A stretch of 64,000 nucleotides of DNA from Flavobacterium xinjiangense (GCF_900142885.1 NZ_FRCL01000007.1:124001-188000), one strand, 5' to 3'; shown: positions 34,819-44,072, counted from the first letter of the stretch. Numbers and translations: made by a program. The notes: a model not told the origin generated them from the letters alone.

Positions 34819-37800
34819 TTATTTTGAAATTAATAGCATTGTTTTTATTTCGTCAAATTCAATTTCCGTTCCGTTTTCTATTTCATCCACAAAAACCAAA
34901 TCACGGGTTAATGTTTCTGATTTAATATAGTCTACATTTTTAAGAATTGCTTGTTCCAAAAGTCCATTTCTTTTCAATTGAACTTTAATTTTATCAGTAA
35001 CTTCAAATCCTGAATCTTTACGGATATTCTGAATTCTGTTTACCAATTCTCTTGCAATCCCCTCTTGTTTCAACTCCTCAGAAATTGTAATATCAAGCGC
35101 AACCGTTATTCCGTTAGCATTTGCAACCAGCCAACCTTCAATATCTTGTGATGTTATTTCTACATCTTCTAAAGTTAAAATTACGTTATTTCCTGCAATA
35201 ACAATATTCAGACTCCCTTCCTTATCCAACTGAGCGATTTGCTCTTTAGAAAACCCTTGTATCTCTTTGGAAATCAATCCCATATCTTTTCCAAAACGAG
35301 GTCCAAGTGTCTTAAAATTGGGTTTAATTTGTTTCACTAAAACACCCGAAGCAACGTCCAAAAGTACGATTTCTTTTACGTTAACCTCTGCTTTTATAAG
35401 ATCAGAAACAGCCTCGATTTCAGCCCTCTGATTCTCGTCAAGTACTGGTATCATTACCTTTTGCAAAGGTTGACGCACCTTTATCATTTCCTTTTTTCGG
35501 AGTGATAAAACCAGTGATGAGATGGTCTGTGCCTTCTGCATTTTGCTCTCTAACATTTTATTAACATAGTTTTCAACCGAAATTGGGAACTCCGCCAAAT
35601 GTACACTGTCGTATTTTTCCGACTGTGTTGCTACAGTTAAGTCTCTGTAAAGTTTGTCCATAAAGAACGGAGCGATTGGTGCGCCCAGTTTACTTATGGT
35701 TAACAAGCAAGTATATAAAGTTTGATAAGCTGCGATTTTATCTTGCGCATATTCCCCTTTCCAGAAGCGTCTTCTGCACAAACGAACGTACCAGTTGCTC
35801 AAGTTTTCCTGAACAAATTCGGAGATTGCACGAGCTGCTTTCGTTGGTTCGTAATCCGCATAAAATCCATCCACATCTTTCACCAAAGTATTCAATTCCG
35901 AGATAATCCATTGATCTATTTCCGGTCTTTCATTTACTGGAATTTCAGCTTCCGCAAAAGTAAAACCATCAATATTTGCATACAAACTAAAGAACGAGTA
36001 GGTATTGTATAATGTCCCAAAGAATTTTCTACGAACCTCAGCGATTCCCTCTAAGTCAAACTTCAAGTTATCCCAAGGATTCGCATTCGATATCATGTAC
36101 CAACGCGTAGCATCAGGTCCATATTCTTTTAATGTTTCAAATGGATCTGCGGCATTTCCTAAACGCTTGGACATTTTTTGTCCGTTTTTGTCTAAAACCA
36201 ATCCGTTTGAAACTACATTTTTATAGGCTACTTTGTCAAAAACTAAAGTTCCGATAGCATGCAATGTATAAAACCAGCCACGTGTTTGATCTACTCCTTC
36301 TGCAATGAAATCAGCAGGAAAATCTTTGTTTTGGTCAATTTTATCTTTGTTTTCAAAAGGATAATGCCATTGTGCATAAGGCATTGAACCCGAATCAAAC
36401 CAAACGTCAATCAAATCAGCTTCACGCTTCATCGATTTTCCCGAAGCGGAAACCAACGTAATTTCATCAACCACATTTTTGTGCAAATCAATCAAATCAT
36501 AATTGGATTCCTCCATATTTCCAATTTCAAAACCTTTGAAAGGATTTTCTTTTTGGAAACCTGCAGCGATTGATTTTTCTATTTCGTTGTATAATTCTTC
36601 TACAGAACCAATCAGAATCTCTTCCGTTCCTTCTTCAGTTCTCCAAATTGGCAATGGAATTCCCCAATATCTTGAACGCGATAAATTCCAGTCATTGGCG
36701 TTTTTCAACCAATTCCCAAAACGACCTTCTCCCGTAGCTTTTGGCTTCCAGTTGATGGTTTCGTTCAAGTCAAACATCCTGTCTCTAACCTCCGTGATTT
36801 TTATAAACCAGGAATCTAAAGGATAATATAAAATAGGCTTATCTGTTCTCCAACAATGTGGATAACTGTGCACGTATTTCTCAACTTTGAATGCTTTATT
36901 TTCTTCTTTTAATCGAATGGCAAGTTCCACATCTATAGAACGTTCCGGGGCTTCACCTTCGTTGTAATATTCGTTTTTTACATATTTACCGGCATATTCA
37001 CCCACATGCGACGTGAATTTTCCCTGTAAATCTACTAACGGAACCGGAGTTCCATTTTCGTCCAAAACTAACATTGGCGGAACCTCTGGTATAGCTTCTT
37101 TGGCCACTTTTGCATCATCAGCACCAAATGTTGGTGCCGTATGTACAATTCCAGTTCCGTCTTCGGTAGTTACAAAATCACCTGAAATTACTCTAAAAGC
37201 ATTTTCTGGATTTTGATAAGGCAATGCAAATCGCAGCAATTGTTCGTATTTTATTCCAACTAAATCCGAACCTTTGCATTCAGCGAGAACTTGGTAAGGA
37301 ATTTTCTTATCGCCTTCTTTGAAATTTTCAAAATCAGTCGGCTCAGCACTTTCGAAGAAACCTTTTCCGAATTGTTTTCCAACTAAATTCTTAGCCAAAA
37401 TCAAAGTTGCCGGACGGAAAGTATATTGGTTAAATGTCTTTACTAAAGCATATTCAATTTTTGGACCTACAGTCAAAGCCGTATTACTTGGCAATGTCCA
37501 AGGCGTTGTCGTCCAAGCCAAGAAATAGATTTCGTCTAAATCCAAAGCTTCTAATTTGTAATGCTGTAAATTTTTTGAAGTGATATAATCGTAAAACTTA
37601 GAAAACAATAATTCCTTGTGTTCCTCAATCACTTTAAATTGCGCTACAACTGTCGTGTCTGTTACATCACGGTAACTTCCCGGTTGATTCACTTCATGCG
37701 AACTCAATCCTGTTCCTGCTTTTGGAGAATACGGTTGGATTGTGTATCCTTTGTACATCAAATCCTTGTTGTAGATTTGTTTCAAAATCCACCAAACCGT

Positions 37801-38277
37801 TTCCATATATTTGGATTTGTACGTCACATATGGATCTTCCATATCAACCCAATATCCCATTTTTTCAGTCAAATCATTCCATACGTCCGTATAACGCATC
37901 ACGGTTTTTTTACACGCTTCGTTGTATTCTTCGATGGAAATGGTTTTCCCAATATCTTCTTTGGTAATACCTAATTCTTTTTCAGTACCTAATTCCACAG
38001 GCAAACCATGAGTATCCCAACCAGCTTTACGCTTTACTTGGAACCCTTTTTGAGTTTTATATCTGCAAAAAATATCTTTAATCGCACGCGCCATTACGTG
38101 GTGAATTCCAGGCAATCCATTTGCCGAAGGCGGTCCTTCAAAAAATACAAATGGTGGGTTCCCTTCACGAGTGGTTACGCTTTTCTCGAATATGTTTTCT
38201 TTCTTCCAAAAATCCAGAACTTCTGACGCCACTGTAGGTAAGTCAAGTCCTTTGTATTCAGTAAATTTTGTGCTCAT
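34819..38277 (-). CDS. ileS: Isoleucyl-tRNA synthetase
   Basis: A class I synthetase of 1152 residues. The HIGH motif is GIHH in PSANGLPGIHHVMARA and KMSKS is in NGQKMSKRLGN. The editing (CP1) domain with TTPWTLPSNTAL is complete. The long C-terminal extension with an anticodon-binding domain suggests the longer, eukaryote-like type that is often less sensitive to mupirocin; that is an inference from length and type. A near-consensus TACTTTCG lies about 25 bases upstream. Confidence 0.97.
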   Translation of the reverse strand: MSTKFTEYKGLDLPTVASEVLDFWKKENIFEKSVTTREGNPPFVFFEGPPSANGLPGIHHVMARAIKDIFCRYKTQKGFQVKRKAGWDTHGLPVELGTEKELGITKEDIGKTISIEEYNEACKKTVMRYTDVWNDLTEKMGYWVDMEDPYVTYKSKYMETVWWILKQIYNKDLMYKGYTIQPYSPKAGTGLSSHEVNQPGSYRDVTDTTVVAQFKVIEEHKELLFSKFYDYITSKNLQHYKLEALDLDEIYFLAWTTTPWTLPSNTALTVGPKIEYALVKTFNQYTFRPATLILAKNLVGKQFGKGFFESAEPTDFENFKEGDKKIPYQVLAECKGSDLVGIKYEQLLRFALPYQNPENAFRVISGDFVTTEDGTGIVHTAPTFGADDAKVAKEAIPEVPPMLVLDENGTPVPLVDLQGKFTSHVGEYAGKYVKNEYYNEGEAPERSIDVELAIRLKEENKAFKVEKYVHSYPHCWRTDKPILYYPLDSWFIKITEVRDRMFDLNETINWKPKATGEGRFGNWLKNANDWNLSRSRYWGIPLPIWRTEEGTEEILIGSVEELYNEIEKSIAAGFQKENPFKGFEIGNMEESNYDLIDLHKNVVDEITLVSASGKSMKREADLIDVWFDSGSMPYAQWHYPFENKDKIDQNKDFPADFIAEGVDQTRGWFYTLHAIGTLVFDKVAYKNVVSNGLVLDKNGQKMSKRLGNAADPFETLKEYGPDATRWYMISNANPWDNLKFDLEGIAEVRRKFFGTLYNTYSFFSLYANIDGFTFAEAEIPVNERPEIDQWIISELNTLVKDVDGFYADYEPTKAARAISEFVQENLSNWYVRLCRRRFWKGEYAQDKIAAYQTLYTCLLTISKLGAPIAPFFMDKLYRDLTVATQSEKYDSVHLAEFPISVENYVNKMLESKMQKAQTISSLVLSLRKKEMIKVRQPLQKVMIPVLDENQRAEIEAVSDLIKAEVNVKEIVLLDVASGVLVKQIKPNFKTLGPRFGKDMGLISKEIQGFSKEQIAQLDKEGSLNIVIAGNNVILTLEDVEITSQDIEGWLVANANGITVALDITISEELKQEGIARELVNRIQNIRKDSGFEVTDKIKVQLKRNGLLEQAILKNVDYIKSETLTRDLVFVDEIENGTEIEFDEIKTMLLISK

Positions 38278-38406
38278 TTTATCCTTTTCTAAATCGAGGT
38301 GCGAAAGTAAGGAATTTTGAATAAAAGAAAGAAAAGATGAGAGAAAATAGACAAAATTGAATAGAGAATTCGATAAAATTCATCATAAGTCCGACAATAG
38401 TACATT

Positions 38407-38496
38407 CTAGGAGAAAACTTCTTTTAAGACGTCGAGTGATTTTGGTTTTCTTGAAACTTTTATTGCCTTGCAATTTTCTAAAGTGTCTTTGTTTTC
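38407..38496 (-). pseudogene. recO remnant A: internal codons fused in frame to the 3' end
   Basis: The minus strand reads in one frame ENKDTLENCK, AIKVSRKPKS, LDVLKEVFS and stop. This matches RecO residues about 62-75 (KNKGTLENFKEIKI) joined to its last 13 residues (KPKSLDVLKEVFS), with about 440 bases deleted between. In the 3' part the base changes against the intact gene at 40947 are nearly all synonymous (one K to R). It begins about 50 bases after the stop of the XRE regulator. Confidence 0.8.
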
Positions 38497-38546
38497 AGAA
38501 AATTTGAATTGAATGCAATTTCTTATGAATTTAAAGCATTTAAGCC

Positions 38547-38750
38547 CTATTTATCATCATCTTCCAGTTCAAAAAAATCGTTGACTGATTTTCCAAACAA
38601 CCTTGATAATTTTAACGCCAGAACTGTTGATGGCACAAAACGATTGGTTTCTATTGAATTTATCGTTTGCCTAGAAACACCTATTTTCTCTGCTAATTCC
38701 TCTTGAGTTAAATTTAAAATGGCGCGTTCTACTTTTAGTCTATTCTTCAT
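38547..38750 (-). CDS. XRE-family helix-turn-helix regulator
   Basis: A 67-residue DNA-binding protein made almost entirely of one HTH domain (LTQEELAEKIGVSRQTINSIETNR, cited in two parts: LTQEELAEKIGVSR and QTINSIETNR). It ends in an acidic tail. The start overlaps the end of the preceding membrane protein gene by 11 bases. Pairs of a small XRE regulator and a membrane protein are common in bacteria; the regulator probably controls the pair. It lies between two recO remnants and is therefore likely acquired cargo. Confidence 0.88.
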   Translation of the reverse strand: MKNRLKVERAILNLTQEELAEKIGVSRQTINSIETNRFVPSTVLALKLSRLFGKSVNDFFELEDDDK

Positions 38751-39204
38751 TATATGCTCTTTTTAACTTCCTGAAAGTAAGAATTTGTGTAAAAAGCAAA
38801 AATCCTAATACAGAAATGTCCTTACTACCCTCCATCTTTGGCATTTTTGAAAAAACGGACATAAAGATATAGTTAATAAAGGGGAATGTTAAATACAACA
38901 ATACCGCACTTATAACAGCATAATTATAAGATTGAGTGCGAATTTTTGTCATTAACTCATCTTCAATTTTTTCTTTCGAAATTGAAATTATAAGTAATCC
39001 CAAAATAGTACCTGACAAAGCGATTCTTTTAAATAAATCGTAATGTTTTTCTTCTAATATATAGGTATCAAGAGAGGTCACAATTGACAAAAACGATACG
39101 ATAATTATCACTAAACCCACAATTTTAAATTTATTGGGAAGTTGATAGCCTGTGAATTTATTTATTTTTTCAATATCTCCTTTTTGTTTTGCTTTTAATT
39201 CCAT
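38740..39204 (-). CDS. Small integral membrane protein paired with an XRE regulator
   Basis: A 154-residue protein with four hydrophobic segments: FKIVGLVIIIVSFLSIVTSL, IALSGTILGLLIISI, YAVISAVLLYLTFPFINYIF and ISVLGFLLFTQILTF. A conserved-looking cytoplasmic loop, SKEKIEDELMTKIRTQSYNYA, lies between helices 2 and 3. Function unknown. It is the first gene of the pair, with a TATATTTG element at 39261-39268, and overlaps the regulator gene by 11 bases. Confidence 0.8.
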   Translation of the reverse strand: MELKAKQKGDIEKINKFTGYQLPNKFKIVGLVIIIVSFLSIVTSLDTYILEEKHYDLFKRIALSGTILGLLIISISKEKIEDELMTKIRTQSYNYAVISAVLLYLTFPFINYIFMSVFSKMPKMEGSKDISVLGFLLFTQILTFRKLKRAYNEE

Positions 39205-39260
39205 AAAGTTAATTAGTTAAAGTCTGCTTTCCATAAAGAACAACATACTTGATTAAAAGA

Positions 39261-39268
39261 CAAATATA
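39261..39268 (-). promoter_or_regulatory. Candidate -7 element of the membrane protein/XRE pair
   Basis: The minus strand reads TATATTTG, a full match, about 57 bases before the start codon at 39204. Confidence 0.45.
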
Positions 39269-39313
39269 CTTTACTTTTAAACGCAAAACTTTATTTTCTC
39301 AAAAAATTTAAGT

Positions 39314-39467
39314 TTAAGAAAAAACTTCTTTTAAAACGTCCAGACATTTTGGTTTTTTGAACCCATCAAGGCGATAACTATAATAATCAATTAATATCTT
39401 TAAAAACAACCTGTCTTTCAATGATATGAAATGTTTTTTGATCATTATCAAATTTTAAATTGATCAG
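39314..39467 (-). pseudogene. recO remnant B: 154 bases of the recO 3' end, frameshifted
   Basis: Aligned by eye with the intact recO 3' end (40947-41099) it is about 90% identical. One extra A in an A-run near 39402 breaks the frame. Corrected for that, it encodes a RecO C-terminus with only conservative changes (such as I to V, H to R, S to C) and ends in the same LDVLKxVFS-type tail and stop. Beyond 39467 similarity fades. The pattern suggests a once functional recO of another lineage rather than a decayed copy of the local gene. Confidence 0.82.
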
Positions 39468-39510
39468 AAAAATTTTTATTTCATTCCGAAAAATGATACG
39501 GACATTAATA

Positions 39511-39550
39511 AAAAAAGTATCCTGAATTTTAAATTTAAGGATACTTTTTT
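39511..39550 (-). terminator. Terminator after the esterase gene
   Basis: A 13-bp perfect stem (AAAAAAGTATCCT / AGGATACTTTTTT) with a 14-base AT-rich loop, 38 bases beyond the stop. Confidence 0.82.
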
Positions 39551-39588
39551 ACAAAATTTATAATTTGATATAATTACAGAATCAAGCT

Positions 39589-40626
39589 TTATTTGAGCGC
39601 TTTTTTTATTTCAGAAGCGGCCTGCAACAAAGCTGATTTTGTTCCGGAAACTGTACTTATTGGATTTAACAAACCCCAGTCGTGAATCATTCCATTATAA
39701 CGTGTTGCAGTAACTTTTACTCCTGCTTCATCTAATTTACGGGCATAAGCTTCACCTTCATCTCTTAAAATATCGTTTTGTGCAGTTTGCACCAATGCTG
39801 GCGGCAATCCTTTCAACTGACTGCTTGTCGCCCGCAACGGTGAAGCATAAATTTCTGCACGTTGTTTCGGGTCGGTTGTATAATTATCCCACATCCACAT
39901 CATTAAATTTTTAGTCAGAAACCGATCTTTGGCAAACAAGTTATAGGATTCGGTTTCAAAATTAGCATCGGTAACGGGCCAAAATAGAATCTGTAATTTA
40001 ATATCTGGTCCTTTTTTTTCTTTAGCCATCATTGCAACCACGGTAGCCATGTTTCCTCCCACACTGTTTCCCGCAACCGCTAAGCGCCCACCATCAACTC
40101 CAATTTCTTTTCCGTGTTCAGCCACCCATTTTGTAGCATTGTACGCTTGATTAATAGCGACCGGGTAGTGAACTTCGGGAGACGGAGAATAATTAACAAA
40201 AACCGCTGCTGCTCCAGATTCTACCACTAAATCCCTAACCATTCGTTGATGAGTAGGAAAATCTCCAAGCACCCAACCTCCGCCATGAAAAAACATAAAT
40301 ACCGGCAATGTACCTTTTGCACTTACAGGTTTGACGATGTTTAGTTTAATGTTTTGGCCATCCACACTAATCGTTTTCTCTGTAACAATTACACCGGACA
40401 TATCAACTTTTACTGATGACTGTAAGCCACTCAATACTAATCGACCTTCTTTAGCTGGCAATTGTTCTATAGGTTTGCCAGTTCCTGAATTAAGAACCTT
40501 CAAAAAACCTCTGATATTGCTTTCAATGTTCTCATCCTGTGAGCCGTCTTTTGTTTGTCCAGCTACTTCACCAGAAAAAACAATCGCTAACAATAATGTT
40601 CCAACTTTTTTTAGTTTTGATTTCAT
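39589..40626 (-). CDS. Exported alpha/beta hydrolase (HSL-type esterase/lipase)
   Basis: A 345-residue hydrolase of the hormone-sensitive-lipase type. A signal peptide (MKSKLKKVGTLLLAIVFSGE) is followed by the catalytic domain. The oxyanion motif is HGGGWVLGD, the nucleophile lies in GNSVGGNMA, and the acid in QNDILRDEGE. The catalytic His is in GMIHDWGLLN. I chose the ATG at 40626, which gives a proper signal peptide, over one 17 codons earlier. Natural substrate unknown. It is bounded by recO on one side and recO remnant B on the other. Confidence 0.9.
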   Translation of the reverse strand: MKSKLKKVGTLLLAIVFSGEVAGQTKDGSQDENIESNIRGFLKVLNSGTGKPIEQLPAKEGRLVLSGLQSSVKVDMSGVIVTEKTISVDGQNIKLNIVKPVSAKGTLPVFMFFHGGGWVLGDFPTHQRMVRDLVVESGAAAVFVNYSPSPEVHYPVAINQAYNATKWVAEHGKEIGVDGGRLAVAGNSVGGNMATVVAMMAKEKKGPDIKLQILFWPVTDANFETESYNLFAKDRFLTKNLMMWMWDNYTTDPKQRAEIYASPLRATSSQLKGLPPALVQTAQNDILRDEGEAYARKLDEAGVKVTATRYNGMIHDWGLLNPISTVSGTKSALLQAASEIKKALK

Positions 40627-40946
40627 TTTGTGTGTTTTAAATTTAATGATAGAAATATAATCTGTAAATAAATTCAATGAGATAAATAAAATCGGGGCTT
40701 ATTGCTGCAATAACTTTTTTTTTGAGAATTGGCGCTTTAAATGTTGATTAACAATCTACGTAGGTTTGCCCAAAAAGGCCGCATGTTATTCAAAATTATG
40801 ATTTTCAATAGGAGACACCAAAACAAATAATCCTATCAAAGATACCAAATAATTATCTGTTCTATGAATGTCGTGATTGTAAAATTAAAACCAGAGAAAA
40901 AAGCAGCAATGGATTATTGATTATTTGAAGAAGCCACCTAATTTAA
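40627..40946. other. Intergenic region upstream of the esterase (320 bases)
   Basis: It holds a full consensus promoter at 40791-40821 reading toward the esterase. No gene is recognisable in the rest. The stretch does not resemble the region upstream of recO remnants A or B beyond a few bases next to the recO stop. Confidence 0.5.
40791..40821 (-). promoter_or_regulatory. Consensus promoter upstream of the esterase
   Basis: The minus strand reads TTG (40819-40821), a 20-base spacer, then TAATTTTG (40791-40798). The predicted leader is about 160 bases, so a small RNA or leader element is possible. Confidence 0.5.
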
Positions 40947-41660
40947 TCAGGAGAAAACTTCTTTTAAAACGTCCAGGGATTTTGGTTTTTTGAAGCCATC
41001 AAGGTGATAACTGTAATAATCAATTAATATCTTCAAAACAATTTGCCTTTCAATGACATGAAATATTTTTTGATCATTATCGAATTTTAAATTGATCAGT
41101 TTTTTAAACAAATTAGTTTCATGTTCCGTAAGCGAACTGATCGCATGGAAAGGCGTAAAAACACCTTCGGTCATTTCGAAAAAAGGCATATCAATATCAG
41201 AAATATCGGGATAGAAACCCAAGTATTTTGTGGTTTCCAACATTAAAATCAAATGAAAATTAGCAATTTCGTCGTGATTATCCAACCAATGCAAGGCGGT
41301 TTCCAAAAACGTAAATAAATGTTCGTTTTTTTCTTCTTCGTGAATAGAATGGTGCAAAATTTCGGAAATAAACATTACAATAGTACTTTTATAAATATCC
41401 GAATGTATCGAATGAAAAGGCGCCGCTATTTTAATCTCTTTGAAATTTTCTAAAGTGCCTTTGTTTTTATGAACAGCTTCTATTTCAAGAATAGTCATCG
41501 GCTGAAAATAAGCAATCTTTTGATTGGATTTTCGACTCGAAAAAGCATCCCGAACAAAATAGGATTTCAAACCATGAGAAAGTGTAAAACACTTCACAAT
41601 CAAGCTTTTCTCTTGGAATTTTAAAGACGAAATGACGATAGCTTTGGTTTTAACCTGCAT
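40947..41660 (-). CDS. recO: DNA repair protein RecO
   Basis: A recombination mediator working with RecR and RecF. The 237 residues have an N-terminal OB-fold (MQVKTKAIVISSLKFQEKSLIVKCFT) and a helical C-terminal domain. The zinc-finger Cys cluster of many RecO proteins is absent. It lies 62 bases after porZ on the same strand. Its 3' end is the segment duplicated in remnants A and B, while the intact gene itself shows no damage. Confidence 0.93.
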   Translation of the reverse strand: MQVKTKAIVISSLKFQEKSLIVKCFTLSHGLKSYFVRDAFSSRKSNQKIAYFQPMTILEIEAVHKNKGTLENFKEIKIAAPFHSIHSDIYKSTIVMFISEILHHSIHEEEKNEHLFTFLETALHWLDNHDEIANFHLILMLETTKYLGFYPDISDIDMPFFEMTEGVFTPFHAISSLTEHETNLFKKLINLKFDNDQKIFHVIERQIVLKILIDYYSYHLDGFKKPKSLDVLKEVFS

Positions 41661-41722
41661 ATTAATTACGAATTATTAATTACGAAATTACGATTTGGAA
41701 TTCATAATTTGGAATTCGTAAT
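41661..41722. repeat. AT-rich short direct repeats between recO and porZ
   Basis: Iterated variants of ATTACGAATT and TTTGGAATTC fill the 62-base gap. They look like the simple intergenic repeats also seen at 59681-59708. Confidence 0.5.
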
Positions 41723-44011
41723 TTATCTGATTATCATTACTTTTTTGACTTTGGTTTCTACTCCGTCCTGTGCCGAAATAAAAATCATGTACACTCCTGA
41801 AGCCACTTTGTATTTTCCAAAAGCAGTCGTATCCCATTCTATTGTTCCTCCTTCTGATATTTTTTCGAAAACAAGATTTCCCTCAATATCCGTGATTTTT
41901 ATATTGGCTTTATCCAGTAATCCGGCAATTTTTATGGTTCCTTCATATTCTGGTCGTACCGGATTTGGGTACACAAATACATTGTTTAGATCATCACTCG
42001 CTGCTGTTGCCAAACCTTTGAAAGAAACTAAACCTTTTGAAGTAGCGATAAAAACTTCTCCCGTCGTACTATTGATATCAATATCATTTATAACATTGCT
42101 TGGCAAAGGCGAATTGCTGGTCGTAAAATGATATTTGGTTACCTGACCATTTGGCGAGACTAAAAAAACACCCGAATCAGCAGTTCCAATCCATTTATTA
42201 TTGGCTCCGTCAACAACAATATCCGTAATAAATTGTTCGTAAAGTAATTCTTGTGCCAGATTATCTTCTAAAATAATGATGGGATTGGTCGTTAATTTAT
42301 CATCGGATAAGAAACTACCAACATTAGGCAAAATTCGCAAGCCTTTTGTAGTCCCTATCCAAAGTTGGTTTCTGGTATCTACCGCAACAACCCTTGCATC
42401 CGAAATAGGTAAATTACCCATATCAGAACCCACCGTAATTTTTTTGAATTTATTGATGCTTTCGTTAAAACCAATTACCCCATCTCTATTTGTAGTCAGC
42501 CATTTGGTCCCATTTTTATCGATTGTCATTCTTCCAAAACTATTGTCAATCGCTGAATTCAGAATATTATCCATAGCGTAACTCTGCCATTGACCAGTCG
42601 ATTTCAAAACCTTAAGTCCATTTTTTATTCTGCTATTCGTAACCCAAAGATTCCCCGATTTATCAAATGCTGCTCCATTTATTCGAACATCAATATAAGT
42701 TGGGCCAAGAAAGGTCAATGATTCCAAACCGCTATTGGTTTGGTTGTATAAAATTGTGGGTTCATCATCTACAATTTTCAGCAATCCTGAGAAAAAAGAA
42801 CTCGCATATACTTCGTTTTCATTTGCTGGATTAACGGTGATTCTAGAAATTGATTTTGCGCCTAAAACTTTTTCGTAAGGGATATTTAACCATCCCGAAG
42901 CATTGTATTTACTTATCCCATAACTGTCTAAGCCATATGGATTATAATCTACGGTATAGTCGCCATAAACCGTCCAAAGGGCATCTGAAGTTGTTTGAAG
43001 GGCAAATATATTATTCCTTAAAGGTCCAATTGGAGTACTGTTTTCAAAAATTGCAGCTGAAGAAAGTGAAGTTGTTATCATCCCGTCTTCTTTAGTTCCA
43101 ATAAAAATGGTGTCCCCTATAATTGTTGCGCAAGTAAAATTAGGATTCGTTTCGGTGATTTGGTTTGAATTAATTTGACGAACGAGCTCCATTTGTTTGT
43201 TGTAAACATAAATACTGTTCAAAGTGGTTATTATCAAGTAATCCGCTGTAGCTCTCATGTCTAATGAAGGTTGAGCAAGAGCTTTATATCCTACAAAAGA
43301 ATTGGAGTTGAAATCATATTTATGAACATATCCCGAAGAATTAATGGCATATAAATCTGGACCAAAGCTTGACACACAGAACCAATTCCCTGAAGCAATC
43401 AACTCCCATTGATTATAATCCACTAAGTTCTTATTGGTAATAGCAGCTCTTCTTATCCCTGTATTTGACGAGGCATATATAAATCCATTGTATATTGTGG
43501 TTTGTGATATGCTTATTTCTGCACCATTCGCACCAATAAAATAGGTATCCCCAAACTGCAAAGTGGCCAAGTTAAACTGAACGATTCCAAAATCACAAGA
43601 GACATAAACAATCCCTTCAAATTCCATGAAATGATTGATTTTTTTTGTGTTTGGAGGAAGTTGTTTGTTAATGATATCAACTACATTCAACATGCTTCCA
43701 TCGACTTCGTTTATGACTATCATCAACCCATTTTCATATCCAACCAATGTTTTATTGAATGTCTCGCTATGATATAATGTTGAAATGGTCTGCCCGGAAA
43801 GCCCGTCAATAGTATTGGTGGTTTTTATTTGACCTGTCGCAGTATTTTTAGAAAATAATGCATTTTCTGAAGCCGCATAAATTGTGGTGGAAGATTGAGA
43901 AAGATCTGTGATTTCATTATAAGAAAAATAGCCTTGCCACAAGAAATTGCTTTGGGCAAAACCCAACTGTACTGTAATTAACACTACAAAATGTAAAAGC
44001 CTATTTTTCAT
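41723..44011 (-). CDS. porZ: Type IX secretion protein PorZ (beta-propeller with C-terminal sorting domain)
   Basis: An exported protein of 762 residues. The signal peptide MKNRLLHFVVLITVQLGFAQ is followed by repeated beta-propeller blades of the two-component-regulator type, for example GLSGQTISTLYHSE, NKWLTTNRDGVIGF-like strings and RNQLWIGTTKGL. A C-terminal type A sorting domain, YPNPVRPEYEGTIKI ... VASGVYMIFI, ends in KVKKVMIIR. In Porphyromonas PorZ delivers anionic LPS to the sortase at the cell surface. The ATG at 44011 fits a TATATTTG element 23 bases upstream. Confidence 0.88.
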   Translation of the reverse strand: MKNRLLHFVVLITVQLGFAQSNFLWQGYFSYNEITDLSQSSTTIYAASENALFSKNTATGQIKTTNTIDGLSGQTISTLYHSETFNKTLVGYENGLMIVINEVDGSMLNVVDIINKQLPPNTKKINHFMEFEGIVYVSCDFGIVQFNLATLQFGDTYFIGANGAEISISQTTIYNGFIYASSNTGIRRAAITNKNLVDYNQWELIASGNWFCVSSFGPDLYAINSSGYVHKYDFNSNSFVGYKALAQPSLDMRATADYLIITTLNSIYVYNKQMELVRQINSNQITETNPNFTCATIIGDTIFIGTKEDGMITTSLSSAAIFENSTPIGPLRNNIFALQTTSDALWTVYGDYTVDYNPYGLDSYGISKYNASGWLNIPYEKVLGAKSISRITVNPANENEVYASSFFSGLLKIVDDEPTILYNQTNSGLESLTFLGPTYIDVRINGAAFDKSGNLWVTNSRIKNGLKVLKSTGQWQSYAMDNILNSAIDNSFGRMTIDKNGTKWLTTNRDGVIGFNESINKFKKITVGSDMGNLPISDARVVAVDTRNQLWIGTTKGLRILPNVGSFLSDDKLTTNPIIILEDNLAQELLYEQFITDIVVDGANNKWIGTADSGVFLVSPNGQVTKYHFTTSNSPLPSNVINDIDINSTTGEVFIATSKGLVSFKGLATAASDDLNNVFVYPNPVRPEYEGTIKIAGLLDKANIKITDIEGNLVFEKISEGGTIEWDTTAFGKYKVASGVYMIFISAQDGVETKVKKVMIIR

Positions 44012-44033
44012 TATTTGCCTAAATATCGGTATA

Positions 44034-44041
44034 CAAATATA
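44034..44041 (-). promoter_or_regulatory. Candidate -7 element of porZ-recO
   Basis: The minus strand reads TATATTTG, ending 23 bases before the chosen porZ start. Confidence 0.5.
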
Positions 44042-44072
44042 GAACAAACGAAAGTATTAGAATTTTGTTACA

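Larger units (their letters stand above)
39205..39588. other. Intergenic region with promoter, recO remnant B and terminator (384 bases)
   Basis: From low to high coordinate it contains the pair's promoter, recO remnant B, a decayed stretch of about 45 bases and the terminator of the esterase gene. There is no other gene. Confidence 0.7.

Noticed and set aside
36503..38226. Several open frames of 60-118 codons opposite ileS
   Set aside because: ileS is full length and conserved across this stretch; these frames are shadows of its codon pattern.
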